Below, piece after piece: positions 8,344 to 16,614 of a DNA stretch of 64,000 nucleotides. Every line of letters starts with the position of its first letter. Within the stretch, counting starts at the first letter, position 1. A model generated the notes under the pieces. It saw only the letters and a list, made by a program, of their open reading frames with translations, made no database searches and was not told the origin of the DNA. The stretch lies in the NCBI GenBank assembly GCA_965279065.1, contig OZ257134.1:1612001-1676000 (forward strand), written 5' to 3'. The DNA is from JAKAXS01 sp965279065 (GTDB taxonomy: Bacteria > Pseudomonadota > Alphaproteobacteria > Rhizobiales > Hyphomicrobiaceae). Made by a program: the position numbers and the translations under genes.

Positions 8344-9319
8344 TGTCGAGGCCGTGCGACCGGTCGCGCGCCAGCAACAGCGGGCCGTCAAGATCGGCCC
8401 ATTCCGCGTTCTGCGCCAGCAGCAGGGCAGGGGCCGCCGCCAGTGACGTTCCGACCATCGATCCTGCCATGATGCGAAACCCTACGGCCCGGGCCGCCCG
8501 CGACATGGCCAGCGCCTCCGTCAGCCCCCCGGCCTTGTCGAGCTTGATATTGACCGCATCATAGCGATCGCGAAGCGCGGCGAGGTCGTCGGACGTGTGC
8601 ACGCTCTCGTCGGCGCAAATGGCGACGGGATGCGGCATCGCCGCCAAAGCTGCGTCATGCCCGGCCGGCAGCGGTTGTTCGATCAGTTCGAAGCCGGAGG
8701 CGCTGGCGGCAGCAAGAAACGGTTGCAGCATGTCGGGCAGCCAGGCCTCGTTCGCGTCGGCCACGAGGCGCGCATCGGGCCGTGCCTGGCGCACGGCCGC
8801 CATGCGCTCGATATCGCCGTCGCCGCCAAGCTTGAGCTTCAGCAGTTTCAGATGCGGCACAGAAGCGGCCTTGGCGGCCATGCTCTCCGGCGCACCCAGG
8901 CTCAGAGTGTAGCAGGTCAAAACTGGTCCAAGTGCCGCGAGCCCGGCGATGTCCGCGGCGCTGCGGCCGGTGCGCTTGGCTTCCAGGTCCCACAGCGCGC
9001 AGTCGATGGCATTGCGCGCGGCTCCATGCGGTAGCACCGCATGCAGTGCAAACCGGCTTGCCGTCACGTGGGCCGCGTTGATGGCCTCAGCGGTACCCTC
9101 CACGCTTTCGCCGTAGCGCGAATACGGTACGCATTCACCGCGCCCGGTCGCGACGCCGTCGCTGACCGTCGCCACCACCACGCGCGCCTCGGTCTTGGCG
9201 CCGCGCGAGATGACGAACGCATCGGCCAGCGGCCAGACCTCGATGGTAGCTTGAATGTGGAGCGATGGAGCCCGGCCCTGCACAGGTGGCGCAGGGTCAG
9301 GCAATGCGGCCGCTCGCAT
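8297..9319 (-). CDS. dgcA: Dipeptide epimerase / N-acetyl-glutamate racemase-like enolase-superfamily enzyme
   Basis: A 340-residue member of the muconate-lactonizing-enzyme group of the enolase superfamily. The catalytic Lys of the KxK motif (LLKLKLGG), the metal ligands in ADANEAW, ELIEQPL and ADES, and the second-half Lys in VNIKLDKAGG are all visible. Such enzymes epimerise L-Ala-D/L-Glu dipeptides from murein recycling, or racemise N-acetyl-D-glutamate (DgcA). The start is uncertain: the ATG at 9319 overlaps the upstream coiled-coil gene by 23 nt and lacks a good ribosome site. The symbol is a best guess within the family; substrate specificity is not shown by sequence. Confidence 0.82.
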   Translation of the reverse strand: MRAAALPDPAPPVQGRAPSLHIQATIEVWPLADAFVISRGAKTEARVVVATVSDGVATGRGECVPYSRYGESVEGTAEAINAAHVTASRFALHAVLPHGAARNAIDCALWDLEAKRTGRSAADIAGLAALGPVLTCYTLSLGAPESMAAKAASVPHLKLLKLKLGGDGDIERMAAVRQARPDARLVADANEAWLPDMLQPFLAAASASGFELIEQPLPAGHDAALAAMPHPVAICADESVHTSDDLAALRDRYDAVNIKLDKAGGLTEALAMSRAARAVGFRIMAGSMVGTSLAAAPALLLAQNAEWADLDGPLLLARDRSHGLDIRAGLIAPPLPELWG

Positions 9320-12071
9320 GCGCAAGGAACAGATAGACCCGCCCGGTATCTGACACCAGATGCGATTGCGCCATGCGGCCGGACGGATCTTTCATATCCG
9401 CTTCCTTCTGCAACCGTTCGAAGTCGTTCAGGTAGCGGCTGATGGTCGACTGCAGCTCAGGGTCGGTCTTATAGCGCCGCGAAACCTCGTCGAAGGCGGC
9501 GCGGCCGTCGGGCGAGTAGATCGAGCGCACCATGACGCCGCGCTGACCCGCGCGCAGCCTGGACCAGATGGCCGACGTCGTCGCCGGATCGATGGCGCGT
9601 GCGATCACGTCGATGTTGAGCGGGAACGAAGACGACGACTCCCAGCGCCCGGATCCGCCCTCCGCATCGCCGCCGTGGCCGTCGTCGCGCGACGCGCGCG
9701 CCAGCAGATCCCCGAGCGACCAGGCCTCGCGCGGATCCTGCCCGCTACCCGGACGCCCGCCAGGTGGTGGCATGGCCGGCGGGCGCCCACCGGGCGGCGG
9801 CAGTCCGCGATTGGGATCGATCCGCGCCTCGCTCGCATAGGCGCCAGTCAGCGATGACGACTGCAGTGGCGGCGCGACATCGCGCGCCCGGCCGCCGGCA
9901 ACTCCGGAGAGATGCTCCAGTGCCTTCAGCTGTTCCTGGAGCGCAAGGCGCATAGCCGAAGCGTTCTCGCGCGTGGCGGCGGGCATCTTCTCCAATTGCT
10001 CGCGTACCCAGGCCTGCTCCGCGGCGACCTCCTGTGCGGTCTTGGCCGAACGTGCGCGCGCATCTTCCGTCGTGGCATCGACGCGCTGCTTGAGCGTGCT
10101 GAGCTGCTGGTCGACGGCGCTGGATACCGCCGAAAAACGCCGCTGCAAATCCTCGGCGGCCGAACGCGTGCGCGTTTCGGCGGTCGACAGCGTGCCCTCG
10201 ATGTTGGTGGAGTAGTCTTCGACGAAACGGCCGAATTCGTCTGCTTTGCCCGACATCCGTTCCAGCGTGTGCGACAGATCCGCGTGCCGCTTCTGCAACG
10301 TGTTGTCGATCTTGAAGTTCGCCGATTCAAGCGAGTTGGCGGCCTGCAGGATCACCTGCCCCTGATGCTCGAACCTGTTCGTGACGTTGTTGACCTGCGA
10401 TAGCAGGTTCTCCGACACGTTGCGCAGCATGTCGGACTGTCCGGCGAGGCCTTCGATCGCCTTCAACGACTGTCGCGTGATGTTCTCGCTGGAGCGCCGC
10501 ACGGAATTGATACCGTGCAGGAGCGACTCGTCGAGTTCATGCGCCTGCCGCGTGATCGTGTCGCTGAACGTCTTCGCGTGATTGTCCAGCGCGCTGGTAA
10601 GCGCCCGCGCCTTTTCCGACACCGCGCCGTCGATGGCGAGGGTGGAGCGCATGATCGACTCGTCGAACATGCGCAGGCGTTCATTGAATGCGGTGTCGAG
10701 CGACTTGGTGCGCTCGACCAGCTGGATATCCAGCGCCTGCGCCCGGTTCGACAGCGTCGTGTCGAGCGCCTTGGCGTATTCTTCGAACACGGTCTGCAAA
10801 TTGTCGGTGCGGTTGCCCAGCGAGGTGTCGAGCGTCTGCATATAGCCCTCGAAGGCCGATTGCATCTGCTCGGTGCGTGATCCCAGTGCCGTGGACAGCG
10901 CGCTCGTATAATTCTCGAGCATCGACTGAAGCTGCTCGGTGCGGCCGCCGAGCGCGTTTTCCAGCCGCTCCGCGCTGGTGCCCATCGCGGATTCCAGCGC
11001 CGTCAGGTTGTCGCCTGCACCCTTGATGATGCCGGCGAGGTTCACCTGCTGGCCGGCCAGCTTCTCGATGAGGACCGGGATTTCCTTGCCGAGATGCGAA
11101 AGCGAGTCGCTGACTTTGTCCGACGTATCGAGCAGGGCGTGGCGCTCGCCCGTCAACTCCGTGATGAGGGCGCGGATCTTGCGCTCGTTGACCTCGTAGG
11201 ACCGTTCGAGCTCGGAGACCTCGTGATGCACGAGCGCTTCCAACTCGCCGGCGCGGCCCAGCGCCCGGCTGACCGCGTCGTTCATGAACGAGACCTGGCG
11301 CCGCACAGCCTGCCCGAGAGAGGCAACGGATTGCTCCGCCATGCGATCGGGCTCTGCTAGGCGCACCGCCACCTCGGTCATGGTCGACGACCGCAGCCGC
11401 AGCTCTTCCGACCGCCACGCCAACAGGGCCAGGAACCAGAGGACGGCCATGGGCACGACGATAGCGGCCGCGGTGAGGAATGTGGTCGGCTTGGCGGCGA
11501 CGTCGTAAAGGCTAGCGCCCGCGCTCAGTTCCGCCGACACAATGGCGTAGCCGAAGCCGATGGCGATGATGCCCCAGATCGCGCCGGCAATGCCGGCATA
11601 CACGAATGGTTTATTCGAAGGTTTCTGCTCGAGCGCGTAGATGAGCCCGCCGATCGAGGGCGCGTCATCGTTCGCGGCGATGCGATTGCGGACAGGTCCA
11701 GCGGGACGGCGACGCGCCAGCCGGCGCTGCTCGGCCGGCTCGTCGTCACCCTGGCGAGCCGCCGGAGCGGGCACCGGCTGTGCCCGCAGCGGGCCCGCAG
11801 CGGTGGGCGTTGGAGCGGCGGCTTGCACCTTCGGCGTCGGCGGTGACAACGACGGCCCCGGCAATGTCAGCCCGGACTTGCTGGCAGCGACCTCGGCCGC
11901 GCTCGGTGGCGGCAACCCGGGAAGCGTGACGACCGGTGCCGAGCCGGCGCCCGGTATGGGTGGCGGTGTCGAATTCGACGTTGCCGCCATGCGCGAACCG
12001 AACGACGAACTCAACGTCGGAGGGTCAGCCGGCTTTGCCGGATCGACTGCAATCTTCTTGTCTTGCGCCAT
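9297..12071 (-). CDS. Large coiled-coil inner-membrane protein with 22-residue repeats (polar growth GPR/RgsE-like)
   Basis: 924 residues: a Pro/Ala-rich disordered N-terminus (1-140), two transmembrane helices (about 155-179 and 196-219), then a coiled coil of over 500 residues, and a Pro/Gly linker before a conserved C-terminal segment (about 800-924) ending VYLFLAHASGRIA. Four exact-length 22-residue repeats (373-460) with the core LGxRTExLQ give an apolipoprotein-like helical periodicity. This architecture resembles the growth-pole-ring proteins of Agrobacterium (GPR) and Sinorhizobium (RgsE), which are about twice as long; the relationship is inference. It probably organises the cell pole or envelope. 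It is followed by the epimerase with overlapping ends. Confidence 0.75.
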   Translation of the reverse strand: MAQDKKIAVDPAKPADPPTLSSSFGSRMAATSNSTPPPIPGAGSAPVVTLPGLPPPSAAEVAASKSGLTLPGPSLSPPTPKVQAAAPTPTAAGPLRAQPVPAPAARQGDDEPAEQRRLARRRPAGPVRNRIAANDDAPSIGGLIYALEQKPSNKPFVYAGIAGAIWGIIAIGFGYAIVSAELSAGASLYDVAAKPTTFLTAAAIVVPMAVLWFLALLAWRSEELRLRSSTMTEVAVRLAEPDRMAEQSVASLGQAVRRQVSFMNDAVSRALGRAGELEALVHHEVSELERSYEVNERKIRALITELTGERHALLDTSDKVSDSLSHLGKEIPVLIEKLAGQQVNLAGIIKGAGDNLTALESAMGTSAERLENALGGRTEQLQSMLENYTSALSTALGSRTEQMQSAFEGYMQTLDTSLGNRTDNLQTVFEEYAKALDTTLSNRAQALDIQLVERTKSLDTAFNERLRMFDESIMRSTLAIDGAVSEKARALTSALDNHAKTFSDTITRQAHELDESLLHGINSVRRSSENITRQSLKAIEGLAGQSDMLRNVSENLLSQVNNVTNRFEHQGQVILQAANSLESANFKIDNTLQKRHADLSHTLERMSGKADEFGRFVEDYSTNIEGTLSTAETRTRSAAEDLQRRFSAVSSAVDQQLSTLKQRVDATTEDARARSAKTAQEVAAEQAWVREQLEKMPAATRENASAMRLALQEQLKALEHLSGVAGGRARDVAPPLQSSSLTGAYASEARIDPNRGLPPPGGRPPAMPPPGGRPGSGQDPREAWSLGDLLARASRDDGHGGDAEGGSGRWESSSSFPLNIDVIARAIDPATTSAIWSRLRAGQRGVMVRSIYSPDGRAAFDEVSRRYKTDPELQSTISRYLNDFERLQKEADMKDPSGRMAQSHLVSDTGRVYLFLAHASGRIA
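10692..10955 (-). repeat. Four in-frame 22-codon tandem repeats in the coiled-coil gene
   Basis: Residues 373-394, 395-416, 417-438 and 439-460 align without gaps at 22-residue spacing, each beginning with a Leu/Ser-Leu-Gly/Ser-x-Arg-Thr pattern and ending Ala/Ser-Leu-Asp-Thr. DNA conservation is lower than protein conservation, so this is an old, selected amphipathic-helix repeat rather than a fresh expansion. Confidence 0.8.
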
Positions 12072-12381
12072 TCGCCCGCCCGCTGGAACCGACTCCGGTT
12101 CCTCTATTGCGTAGATACTTTACTTGCCCCATGACGCTCAAATGGCTTTTGCAGTTAATCAAGCCCATTGTTACGGCAGGCAAAGCCGCAAATCTCGGCG
12201 TTGGCGGTTTGAATCTCTTGAGCTTTCGGCGAAGTAGGGGGCTATTGGGGCCAAAACAAGTTCGCGCCACAGTAGGGCTCGGACGCTACGATCGCTGATC
12301 TTGCCAAACGGGCGATTCGCTTAGACCAGCTTTGGCCTCGAGTGATCCCGCGTGCAGAAACAAATTCCTGGTCCGATCATC
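12072..12381. promoter_or_regulatory. Divergent intergenic region between the coiled-coil protein and Hpt genes
   Basis: About 310 nt without a convincing gene; AT-richer around 12100-12180. It must contain the promoters of the minus-strand coiled-coil gene and the plus-strand Hpt gene. No operator-like repeats were recognised, apart from weak short inverted repeats. Confidence 0.35.
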
Positions 12382-12750
12382 ATGCAATCCGAAAGCAACC
12401 CAACCACTCAAAAGCCCATCGATTTGGAGCATCTGCGGCGCTTCACGCTTGGTGATCCGGACCTCGAACAGGAGATCCTCACGCTATTTATCGACCAGGC
12501 TCCCAAGACCTTGGCGAGCCTGGCAGAAGCCGAATCGGAGCAGCAGTGGCGCGCCGCCGCCCACGGCCTGAAGGGCTCCGCCAAGGCGATCGGCGCCCAT
12601 CATGTCGCAGATCTCGCCGCTGAAGCCGAGCGCGGTTTCCCGGATCAGGCGACCAGGAAGGCCGAAGTGGCCGCTGTCCGGGCGGCCCTCGAGGCGGTAC
12701 GCGACTACATCGCGCAGCTCCGCGGCCCATTTGCCCCCGGCGAAGCTTGA
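12382..12750 (+). CDS. Hpt-domain histidine phosphotransfer protein
   Basis: A 122-residue stand-alone Hpt protein. The four-helix bundle carries the phospho-accepting histidine in AAAHGLKGSAKAIGA (His61), the canonical HxxKG motif. Hpt proteins shuttle phosphoryl groups between hybrid histidine kinases and response regulators in the cytosol. No kinase or regulator gene is next to it, so its partners lie elsewhere. The ATG chosen is ten codons inside a longer open frame that starts with GTG. Confidence 0.88.
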   Translation: MQSESNPTTQKPIDLEHLRRFTLGDPDLEQEILTLFIDQAPKTLASLAEAESEQQWRAAAHGLKGSAKAIGAHHVADLAAEAERGFPDQATRKAEVAAVRAALEAVRDYIAQLRGPFAPGEA

Positions 12751-12808
12751 ATTCACGGGCAGCCACGTCTAAGTGTGCGCCCTCAATTCACTGGGACCGA
12801 ACCGCCGA

Positions 12809-13129
12809 ATGGCCAAAATTACGTTTATACAACCCGACGGCGCACAAGACGTGGTCGAAGCTGAGCCCGGCATGACGGTCATGGAAGCCGCCAAGCAGTC
12901 CGACATCGCCGGCATCGACGCCGAGTGCGGAGGATCGTGCGCCTGCGCCACCTGCCACGTCTACGTCGACGAGGCCTGGCGCGAGAAGGTCGGCAAGGCC
13001 GCAAACATGGAAGAGGACATGCTCGACTTCGCCTTCGACGTGCGCGAAGAGAGCCGTCTGTCATGCCAGATCCGCGTCGCGCCTGAACTCGACGGGCTGA
13101 TCGTGCGCGTTCCGGCCAAACAGTTCTGA
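12809..13129 (+). CDS. [2Fe-2S] ferredoxin, adrenodoxin type
   Basis: A 106-residue ferredoxin. The cluster ligands fit the adrenodoxin/putidaredoxin spacing: Cys40, Cys46, Cys49 and Cys86 within ECGGSCACATC and RLSCQ. The N-terminal beta-sheet (MAKITFIQPDG) and MEEDMLDFA helix are typical. Proteins of this class feed electrons to cytochrome P450s, Fe-S assembly or oxygenases. The ferredoxin reductase gene follows 49 nt later on the same strand, making a redox pair. The upstream in-frame extension of 12 codons was rejected as non-conserved. Confidence 0.92.
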   Translation: MAKITFIQPDGAQDVVEAEPGMTVMEAAKQSDIAGIDAECGGSCACATCHVYVDEAWREKVGKAANMEEDMLDFAFDVREESRLSCQIRVAPELDGLIVRVPAKQF

Positions 13130-13178
13130 GCGACCCTTCGGGATCGCCCTGAGCTACCGCGAGATTGAAGGAAGTCGC

Positions 13179-14222
13179 ATGTCTTCGCAGAATGGCACCA
13201 TTGGACCGATCGAAACCGATGTCGTCATCATCGGCGCCGGCCCGGTTGGACTATTTGCCGTCTTCGAACTGGGTCTCGTCGACGCCAAGTGCCACGTGAT
13301 CGACATCCTACCCAAGCCAGGCGGGCAGTGCGCCGAGCTCTACCCCGAAAAGCCGATCTATGACGTTCCGGGCCTCCCCGTCGTCACCGGCCAGGAACTG
13401 ACCGACCGCCTGATGGAGCAGATCAAGCCCTTCGGTGCGACCATGCATCTGGGCGAGCAGCTTGAAAGCCTGCACCGCGGCGATGACGGTCGCTTCCGGC
13501 TGCGCACGGATGCGGGAACCGATTTCAACGCCAAGGTCGTGGTTATCGCCGCCGGCGGCGGCTCGTTCACGCCGAAACGCCCACCCCTCCCGGGGATTGC
13601 CGCGTACGAGGGCACCACCGTGCACTATGCCGTGCGCCGCATGGAGACGATGCGCGGCAAGGACGTCATGGTGGTCGGCGGCGGCGACAGCGCCCTCGAC
13701 TGGACCCTGAACCTGGCACCGATCGCCAACTCGCTGACCCTCGTCCATCGCCGCGATGAGTTCCGCGGCGCCCCGCATTCCGTCGAGCAGATGCGCGCGC
13801 TGGTGGCATCCGGCAAGGTCCGCCTGATGATCGGCCAAATGACGGCCCTGCATGGCGAAGGCGCCGACTTGGAAGCCGTGACGGTGAAAACCGCGGACGG
13901 AGACGAGCGCGTCGTCTGCAACGCGCTGCTGCCGTTCTTTGGCCTCACCATGAAGCTCGGGCCCATCGCCGACTGGGGCATCAATCTCACCGAGAACCTG
14001 ATCGCCGTCGATACCGAGCGTTTCGAGACCAGCGAGAAGGGCATCTTCGCCATCGGCGATATCAACTGGTACCCCGGCAAGCTGAAGCTGATCCTCTCGG
14101 GCTTCCACGAGGCCGCGCTGATGGCGCAGGCGGCGGCAAAAATCGTCAGCCCCGACAAGAAGGTCATCTTCCAGTACACGACGTCGTCGTCCAGCTTGCA
14201 GAAGAAGCTCGGCGTCCGCTGA
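13179..14222 (+). CDS. Ferredoxin-NADP+ reductase, thioredoxin-reductase-like
   Basis: A 347-residue flavoprotein of the TrxR-like FNR family (YumC, Rhodopseudomonas FNR). The FAD-binding Rossmann motif VVIIGAGPVG lies near residue 15, the NADP-binding GGGDSALDWTLNLA near residue 166, and a GIFAIGDIN segment binds FAD at the C-terminal part. The redox CxxC of true thioredoxin reductases is missing, as expected for an FNR. An AAGGAAG ribosome site precedes the ATG. Paired with the ferredoxin immediately upstream, it most likely reduces that ferredoxin with NADPH. Confidence 0.93.
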   Translation: MSSQNGTIGPIETDVVIIGAGPVGLFAVFELGLVDAKCHVIDILPKPGGQCAELYPEKPIYDVPGLPVVTGQELTDRLMEQIKPFGATMHLGEQLESLHRGDDGRFRLRTDAGTDFNAKVVVIAAGGGSFTPKRPPLPGIAAYEGTTVHYAVRRMETMRGKDVMVVGGGDSALDWTLNLAPIANSLTLVHRRDEFRGAPHSVEQMRALVASGKVRLMIGQMTALHGEGADLEAVTVKTADGDERVVCNALLPFFGLTMKLGPIADWGINLTENLIAVDTERFETSEKGIFAIGDINWYPGKLKLILSGFHEAALMAQAAAKIVSPDKKVIFQYTTSSSSLQKKLGVR

Positions 14223-14258
14223 TCGGCCCCTGACCGTCGTGTTGCGATGCGAGCAGAC

Positions 14259-14621
14259 TCAGACGTGTGCGATCTCAACCAGGATCAGCACGTAGAGCAC
14301 CGCAACAAGGATCCACAGCAGCAGCCTGCCGCGCAACGTTGTCGCCGCCGCGTTGACGGCCAGCTGGATCGTCAGCATCGCCGCGATGGCGAAGTTGATC
14401 GCCAGCGAGCCCGCCAGGCCGAGCCCGCGCGACCCGAGCAGCGTGCCTTCGATCAGGTTTGCCCCGGCGATTCCAAACAGCGTGGCACCCAGCAGCCGCG
14501 GCCAGAACCCTGTGGGAACGACCGGCAATCCCAGCACGCGGAATGACGCGCCCGGCGCGATCATGAGCACCAACCCGATGGCGGCTTTGACCAACGCCTC
14601 GAGAAACAGGAGCTGCTGCAT
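14259..14621 (-). CDS. Small four-helix membrane protein, function unknown
   Basis: A 120-residue, very hydrophobic protein with about four transmembrane helices (LFLEALVKAAIGLVLMIA, FWPRLLGATLFGIAGANL, a central Ala/Leu helix, LLLWILVAVLYVLILVEI). The longer open frame upstream reads through the end of the lipoprotein gene out of frame and is rejected. It starts 13 nt after the lipoprotein stop on the same strand, so the two are probably co-transcribed. No family name is assigned. Confidence 0.7.
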   Translation of the reverse strand: MQQLLFLEALVKAAIGLVLMIAPGASFRVLGLPVVPTGFWPRLLGATLFGIAGANLIEGTLLGSRGLGLAGSLAINFAIAAMLTIQLAVNAAATTLRGRLLLWILVAVLYVLILVEIAHV

Positions 14622-14634
14622 GTCTCCGCGGCGC

Positions 14635-15174
14635 TCAATCGTTCCGATTGTCGGTGGGGAACGTCTGCTTGTATTCCGACGTGCTGCTGCCGCCGCTGCC
14701 CCAGCCCGAGAAGAGGCCGCCGTCTTCCTCGACGACCGGCTTCGGCGGCGCCGGGCTGTAGTCGCCCGCAAGGTGCCGCGTCAAGTCGGCCTTGATGTCC
14801 TTGGTCTTGGTCTCGGAGCAGTAGCCCGGCTGGCCGGCGGCCGCCTTCGAGACACCAGCATAGGCGGTATCATAGGTTTTCACGACGTTGGTCTGGTCGG
14901 CACCCGGCATCTGCGTCGCCTCTGCCGCCAGGAAGTTGGAGCGCAATTTGTTGGCGTCGAAGTTATAGCCGCACTTGGTCGCCCGAGCCGCCGTGGCGCC
15001 AACCTGCAACGCCCGCGACGTCGGTGTATTGACCGGGCCGGCGGGTGCAGCCGGCTTGTCGTCACCGCCGCCGAAGATCGAAGCGGTCGACAGGCTTGGC
15101 GACCCCGAGCAGCCAGCAAGCCCGGCCGTGGCGAGCAATAGCGTCAGGACGATTGACGGCATCTTCGGCGACAT
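14635..15174 (-). CDS. Predicted lipoprotein, function unknown
   Basis: A 179-residue protein with a lipoprotein signal peptide: short N-region, hydrophobic LTLLLATAG core and an LAGC lipobox (lipidated Cys near residue 22). The mature part includes two further Cys (TKCGYNFD and GYCSETK), a helical middle with the LAAEATQMPGAD pattern, and a Gly/Ser-rich low-complexity end. It is probably anchored in the outer or inner membrane facing the periplasm. It shares a transcript with the small membrane protein downstream. The in-frame extension before MSPKMP lacks signal-peptide character. Confidence 0.72.
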   Translation of the reverse strand: MSPKMPSIVLTLLLATAGLAGCSGSPSLSTASIFGGGDDKPAAPAGPVNTPTSRALQVGATAARATKCGYNFDANKLRSNFLAAEATQMPGADQTNVVKTYDTAYAGVSKAAAGQPGYCSETKTKDIKADLTRHLAGDYSPAPPKPVVEEDGGLFSGWGSGGSSTSEYKQTFPTDNRND

Positions 15175-15300
15175 GGCGCCACCCCGTTCTTGCGCAGATT
15201 GGCCGCACAATCGCCGACAAATGCGGCATTGGCAATGCGGCCGCAGCCTTGATCCCGCGCCATGCCGTAGCCAGGTCGACGGCCGACCCGAAGTGTGCCC

Positions 15301-16476
15301 TCAACGCATCAGTTCCCGGATGCCCCGATCCAGCCCATCCAGGGTTAATGGGTACATGCGACCCGCCATCAACCGTTGCAGGATCCGCGTCGACGGCGTC
15401 CAGTTCCAGTGCTGCTCGGGCACCGGATTGAGCCAGATGCAATGCTCGTAGATCTGGGTCAGGCGTTGTAGCCAGACGGCGCCCGCTTCCTCGTTCATGT
15501 GCTCGACGGAACCGCCGGGATGCGTGATCTCGTAGGGGCTCATCGCCCCGTCGCTGACGATGATGACCTTGTAGTCGGCCGGATAGGTGTGCAGCACATC
15601 CCATGTCGGCGTCTTCTCGGTGTACCGCCGGGTATTGTCGCGCCAGACGGTCTCATAGAGGCAGTTGTGGAAGTAGAAATACTCCAAATGCTTGAACTCG
15701 GTCCGCGCCGCCGAGAACAGCTCCTGTGCCTCCTTCACGTGCCAGTCCATCGACCCGCCGACGTCGAAGAACATCAGCACCTTGACGGCGTTACGCCGTT
15801 CCGGCCGCATGCGGATGTCGAGGTAGCCTTTGTGCGCCGTGCCGCGGATCGTGCCGTCGAGATCGAGTTCCTCGGCGGCGCCCGTCCGCGCAAACCGGCG
15901 TAGTCGGCGCAGAGCAACCTTGATGTTGCGCGTGCCGATCTCGACGTCGTCGTCGAGATCCTTGAACTCACGTTTGTCCCACACCTTGATGGCGCGCTGG
16001 TGCCGGCTCTCGTTCTGCCCGATGCGAATGCCCGCAGGATTGTAGCCGTAGGCCCCGTAGGGTGAGGTGCCACCCGTGCCAATCCACTTGTTGCCGCCGG
16101 CATGACGGCCCTTCTGCTCGGCGAGGCGCTTCTTCAGCTCCTCCATGATCTTGTCCCAGCCGCCCAGTGCCTCGATGCGCGCCTTCTCCTCGTCGCTGAG
16201 ATAGAGCTTCGACATCGCCTGCAGCCAGTCCGCGGGTATTTCTGCCTCGATACCCTCTGTCATGAGGTCAAGGCCTTTGAAGACATGGCCGAACACCTGG
16301 TCGAAGCGATCGAGATGCCGCTCGTCCTTCACCAGCGCGGCACGGGCGAGGTAGTAGAACTCCTCAACGCGACGCCCGGTGACGCCGGCCTGCAACGCTT
16401 CGAGCAGTGTCAGGTACTCCTTCAAGGTGACAGGCACCTTGGCAGACCGGAGTTCGCTGAAGAACGTGAGGAACAT
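15301..16476 (-). CDS. CoxE-family VWA-domain protein
   Basis: 391 residues, matching the VWA/CoxE-like (DUF58-distant) proteins that act with MoxR AAA+ ATPases in metal insertion or protein maturation. The N-terminal MFLTFFSELRSAKVPVTLKEYL and the FYYLARAALVKDE segment are family hallmarks. The metal-ion-dependent adhesion site reads VLMFFDVGGSMDWH (Asp-x-Gly-x-Ser), and a VIIVSDGAMSPYE stretch follows. The usual MoxR-type ATPase partner is not beside it; it is flanked by the lipoprotein gene and a porin. The start at MFLTFF discards a 34-codon extension that overlaps the porin terminator. Confidence 0.9.
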   Translation of the reverse strand: MFLTFFSELRSAKVPVTLKEYLTLLEALQAGVTGRRVEEFYYLARAALVKDERHLDRFDQVFGHVFKGLDLMTEGIEAEIPADWLQAMSKLYLSDEEKARIEALGGWDKIMEELKKRLAEQKGRHAGGNKWIGTGGTSPYGAYGYNPAGIRIGQNESRHQRAIKVWDKREFKDLDDDVEIGTRNIKVALRRLRRFARTGAAEELDLDGTIRGTAHKGYLDIRMRPERRNAVKVLMFFDVGGSMDWHVKEAQELFSAARTEFKHLEYFYFHNCLYETVWRDNTRRYTEKTPTWDVLHTYPADYKVIIVSDGAMSPYEITHPGGSVEHMNEEAGAVWLQRLTQIYEHCIWLNPVPEQHWNWTPSTRILQRLMAGRMYPLTLDGLDRGIRELMR

Positions 16477-16560
16477 GATGGCGGATCGTTCTGATGTCGG
16501 GGAAGCGCCGCCACTGCGACGTCGCGCTAGAGTAGCCCCGACCAATAATGGCGTCATCGA

Positions 16561-16592
16561 AAAGAAAAAGCCGCCCATCGCTGGGCGGCTTT
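16561..16592 (-). terminator. Rho-independent terminator of porin 1
   Basis: An 11-bp perfect stem (16567-16577 with 16582-16592, AAAGCCGCCCA/TGGGCGGCTTT) with a 4-nt loop. Read on the minus strand it is followed by a T-rich run (complement of AAAGAAAA at 16561-16568), 22 nt past the porin stop. Confidence 0.9.
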
Positions 16593-16614
16593 CCGATTGA
16601 AGAAGGCGTTCAGA

